Made by a program: the position numbers and the translations under genes. From Streptomyces sp. Ru62 (GTDB lineage Bacteria > Actinomycetota > Actinomycetes > Streptomycetales > Streptomycetaceae), in the NCBI RefSeq assembly GCF_002920615.1, contig NZ_PQSU01000051.1:1-45808 (forward strand): a DNA stretch of 45,808 nucleotides, read 5' to 3'. Shown here piece by piece: positions 42,487 through 45,808 of this stretch (positions are counted from its first letter, which is position 1; each line of letters begins with the position of its first letter). A model generated the notes under the pieces. It did not search any database and was not told the DNA's origin. It saw only the letters and a list, made by a program, of their open reading frames with translations.

Positions 42487-45301
42487 GTGTGATCACCGAG
42501 TTCCTGCAATGCGCGGTCGAGTTCCCGGCGGGAGCTGATGCCCAGCCGCGGAAACACCTTGTACAGATGGGAAGCCACCGTCCGTGGCGAGATGGCGAGC
42601 TGGTCCGCGATCTCCTGGTTGGACAGCCCGCGGGCGGCCATCCGGACGATCCGCAGTTCCTGAGCGGTCAGGGCGGGACGCCCGGGGTCCACGTGCGGGA
42701 CAGCGCCCGGGCCGGCGAGACTCACGCCGACCGCCCGCAGTTCGGCACGCGCGGACTCCTGCCAGGGCGCGGCTCCCAGCCGGGTGAACAGGTCGTGGGC
42801 GAACCGCAGTTGACTGCGCGCCCCGGCCATCTCCCGTTGCCGCTTCAACCATATCCCGTGGTCCAGGGCGAGCCTGCCACGGGCGAAGGGGCGGGAGGCG
42901 GCCGTGGCCGCCTCGGCGGCGGAGCGGAACAGCGCCCCCGCGTCGTGACGGCCGTCGTGGGCGGCCAGGAGCGCCCGGCCGTGGCGGACCGCGAGCCGCA
43001 TGTCCGCCGAGAACCCGTCGAGACCGTGCAGCGACGCACGCGCGGCGTGGGCCCGGGCCAGTGTCGTCCGGCCGCGGGCCAGCGCCGCTCGTACGGTGTC
43101 CACGTAGGCGTAGCGCGCCACCACGTCACTCACCGGCCCGGGCGGCAGCGGCGGGTGGCTCCCGCCGCCGGCCGCGGCGGCGCCGGACTCGGTCAGCAGG
43201 TACGCGGCGTAGGACGCGATCTGGCCGTGGTGGGGGGAGTCGTACGTACGGGCCCACCGGCGGACGTCCGCCAGCAGTTCGGCCGCCTGCTCGGCACGCC
43301 CCTGGAAGGCGCAGACCAGGAGCAGTTGGGCCTTGAGCGAGACGCCGTACCGGGTCAGGCCCTCGCGCTCGGCCTCCCGCAGCCGCGCCGGCACCACGGT
43401 GTGCACCTCCGACCACCGCCCGGCCGCCACCATCAGCGCGACCTGGAGGGCGGAGGCGTGGGAGAGATGGGTACGGTCCTCCGGCCCGCCGCGCCGCAGG
43501 GCGGCCGCCGTCAGGTGTTCACTGAGCGCGATGTCGTCGATGCGCCACGCCGCGTCCGCCAGCCATGTCAGTTCCCGCGCGGTCGAACGGGCGAGCCCTG
43601 CGGCCGCGGGACCGGCCGCCTCGGCCAGACCCGACCTGATCTCACTCAGCCGGCCCACCGGGTCCAGGTGGGCGAGTACGGCCGTGCGCAGCGCCGCGCT
43701 GGGCGCCGACCGCGCGCTGAGCCAGTCCAGCGCCTGGCGTGCCGGTTCCGGCCGGTGGGTCAGCGAGCCGAGCAGGGCCAGCTGGAAGGCGGCCCACTCA
43801 CGCCCGTCGGACCCCAGCACCTGACCCTGTGTCAGGGCCGAGGAGAGGGAGGCCCGGTTCGTCTCGGCGGTGAAGGCGGTGTCGAACCCCGCGCTCGCCT
43901 GGACCATGCTGACGGTGCGGGTCAGCGCCGGCTCCCGGCCCCCTTGCGCCTGACGGCTCAGCGCCATCGCGAGGTTCGGGCGGCCACAGCGCAGGGCCAT
44001 GGTCGCCGCGGCCGCGTACCTGCGGGAACGGCCCGCCGGGTCCGATCCGGCGTCGGCGGCCCGCTGCCATGCGTGCAGCGCGGCGCTCCACTGGCCCCGG
44101 GCCGCGGCCGCCCGGGCGAGCCGGTCGAAGGGCGCGCCCCCGTCGGTGCCCCGGGCGGCGTGCGCCCCGTCGCCCGCCGACGTCCCCCACCGCGCCAGGC
44201 CGAGGTCCGTCCAGGCGGTGTGGGCCCGCCGCCGCGCGGCCGGGGAGGCCGTGGAGTACGCCAGGGCCGGGAGGAAGCGGCGCGTGAAACGCACCGTGCG
44301 GTCACCGCGGACGAGTCCCGCCTTCTCCGCCGGGTCGAGGGCGTCGAGCCCCGTGCCGAGCCGCGCTGCCGCGTGCGCGAGATCCACCGTGCTCATGCCC
44401 GCCTCGGTCAGGGCGAGGAGGGCCAGGAGATCGCGGGTGGGGCGCGGCAGCGACCGGAACAGTCCGCCCAGCCTGCCGTCCAGCAGCGGGCCCGCCGGCA
44501 GGGGGTCGGGAAGGGGTGTACCGCCGTCGCGCTGCGCCGGGGTCAGCGCGTCGGAAAGGCTGAGCAGGGCCAGCGGATTGCCCTGCGCGGCCGAGGTCAC
44601 CGCGGCGCGCACCACCGCGGGGAGGCCCGGGTGGCGGTCCGCCAGCAGGCGCCCTGCCCGGTGCTGGTCCAGGCCGGTCAGCGACACCTCCGTGATCTCG
44701 CACCCGTCGAAGGGGTCGCGGACATCGACCGCCGTGGCCGCCAGCACGGCGACGGCCGTGCCCGGCAGACGGTTGGTGACGAACGTGACGGCCGGGCCGA
44801 GGCGGTGTCGAGCAGATGGCAGTCGTCGACGACCAGCAGGACGGGACCGCGCTGTGCCGCGGCCGCCAGCACCTGCCTCAGCGCCGCGTACGTGGACAGC
44901 GCGTCCGGGGCCGGGTCGCCCTCCAGCGCCCTCCGCAGAGCCGTGCGCAGCAGGTCCGGCAGCCCGACGGCCAGAGCGAGCAGTTCACCGGCCAGGGGCT
45001 CGAACGCGCCGAAGGCACCCCTGGCGCGCGTGTCGCGGCCCGACACGCGCAGGACCCGCCACCCGCTGCCGGCCGCCCGGTCCGCGACGCTCCCCAGGAG
45101 CGTGCTCTTGCCCATTCCGGCCTCGCCCCGCACGACCACCGCGGCACCCCGGCCCTGTGCGGCCCGGCCGAGGGCGCGCCAGCAGGTGTCGAGGTCACCG
45201 CCCCTGCCGACCGCCTCGGCGGGCCGGGCGCTGCCCGACGCCGAGGAACGCGGAGCCGCCTCGGCCCGCGTGCCCGGGTACGGGGGAGAAGTGGTCGTCA
45301 T
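42483..45301 (-). pseudogene. LAL-type LuxR regulator 4, frameshifted in the ATPase domain
   Basis: One frame (45301 downward) gives the N-terminus, Walker A GEAGMGKS and Walker B LLVVDDCHLLDTASA, then loses meaning. A second frame (to 42483) resumes with AVTFVTNRLPGTAVAVLAATAVDV and runs through the helical middle to a normal LuxR HTH (LTAQELRIVRMAARGLSNQEI, SPRTVASHLYKVFPRLGI). Adding one base at about 44792-44794, in a G/C run, yields one protein of about 939 residues. This is either a recent knockout or a sequencing error; the two halves show no other decay. The downstream LuxR gene is coupled to it, and shared-motif site F lies upstream. Confidence 0.85.
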
Positions 45302-45612
45302 CGGCTCGTTCCTGCCTTCTGCTCGGAGGCCAGCCGTCGACGGGGGACAGCCGGCACACGGGTCGGCGCGGGCCGCTCGCCGCCGGCGGGCGGGAGCGGG
45401 CCGTCCTCTCCGTGGCGTGCCGCACCGCCGTCGCCGAACGGGGGCGCGCTCACGGCGCCGCAGAGGTGGGTGTCCGGCTTCATGCCGCATCTCCGGTTCG
45501 TTCGATGGCCTTCCCGCCCGGCGAGGCCGGTCCGCCCACGGGCCCGCACGACCGGGCGGGTCGGGCCCGGGCAGCGAGATCCTTCCAACCTAGACACGTG
45601 TGACGTCCCTGA

Positions 45613-45627
45613 CATCTGTCATTCGAC
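45613..45627 (+). promoter_or_regulatory. Shared motif CATCWGTC-N4-GAC, site F
   Basis: CATCTGTC-ATTC-GAC, 312 nt upstream of the LAL 4 start in a 452-nt interval (45302-45753) without any credible gene. It is the most distant site from its presumed target. Confidence 0.45.
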
Positions 45628-45753
45628 GTGGTCGACGACAGACCAGGCAGGTGTTCCGCTGTCCGTCCGCGCCGCCTCCGGACGACATGGCGCTGTGCCC
45701 GGGTGGCCCGCACCGCCGGATCGCGGAGTGGGCCACCGTGGCATCGGCGGTGA

Positions 45754-45808
45754 CTACTTGGCGAGGAAGGTGAGGAGGGCGTCGTTGACTTCTTCGGCGT
45801 GGGTCCAG
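45754..45808 (-). CDS. C-terminus of a probable alpha/beta-hydrolase (partial, runs off the window)
   Basis: The last 54 bases on the minus strand read WTHAEEVNDALLTFLAK then TAG (45754-45756). The pattern H-AEEVNDAL-FLA is the usual end of alpha/beta-hydrolases, where a helix follows the catalytic His. The rest lies beyond the window. It would be a fourth hydrolase of this kind and sits upstream of the LAL 4 operon on the same strand. Confidence 0.55.
   Translation of the reverse strand, partial: WTHAEEVNDALLTFLAK

Overview
The window is high-GC DNA with strong G/C bias at third codon positions. It carries a WhiB protein, an SsgA-like protein, a SARP regulator and several giant LuxR (LAL) regulators, which points to Streptomyces or a close relative, probably an accessory or secondary-metabolism region. 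Two genes near the left end (GNAT and the first enoyl-CoA hydratase) carry the rare TTA codon.

Layout. 1-1.7 kb: a decayed divergent TetR/SDR pair and a GNAT acetyltransferase. 1.9-5.6 kb: a 16-bp tandem array, then enoyl-CoA hydratase (ECH), a frameshifted alpha/beta-hydrolase, a possible 39-codon small ORF and a dihydrolipoyl-dehydrogenase homologue. 5.7-9.6 kb: a TetR / luciferase-like monooxygenase / DUF1579-like operon, divergent from a quinone-oxidoreductase-type ADH across a perfect 9-6-9 palindrome, then a KAS III fragment. 9.6-11.2 kb: divergent ECH and enoyl-CoA-isomerase-like genes. 11.2-14.5 kb: PqqD-like protein, ADH, unknown protein and a second alpha/beta-hydrolase, behind a five-copy 20-bp array. 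15-20.3 kb: LysR, SARP and a flavin disulfide reductase. 20.7-30.4 kb: LAL, second LysR, coupled whiB-ssgA-like pair, third alpha/beta-hydrolase, second LAL and a hypothetical gene overlapping its 3' end. 30.5-38.4 kb: stress- and redox-type genes (DUF302, DUF1269, ECF sigma, metallo-beta-lactamase fold, cNMP-domain flavoprotein, VOC protein, molybdopterin oxidoreductase). 38.5-45.3 kb: a third LAL and a frameshifted fourth LAL coupled to a receiver-degenerate LuxR protein. The right edge holds the C-terminus of another probable alpha/beta-hydrolase.

The main observation is a shared intergenic motif, CATC[A/T]GTC-N4-GAC, found by eye at six places and always outside genes. It lies upstream of the SARP, the flavin reductase, LysR-2/whiB, LAL-2, the ECH/isomerase pair and the LAL-4 operon. 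I infer one undescribed regulon tying regulators and acyl-CoA-type enzymes together. Related LysR and hydrolase copies suggest duplicated modules; several genes are decayed or frameshifted.

No RNA gene, CRISPR array, transposase or complete polyketide or peptide synthetase was seen. Function calls rest on motif recognition alone.
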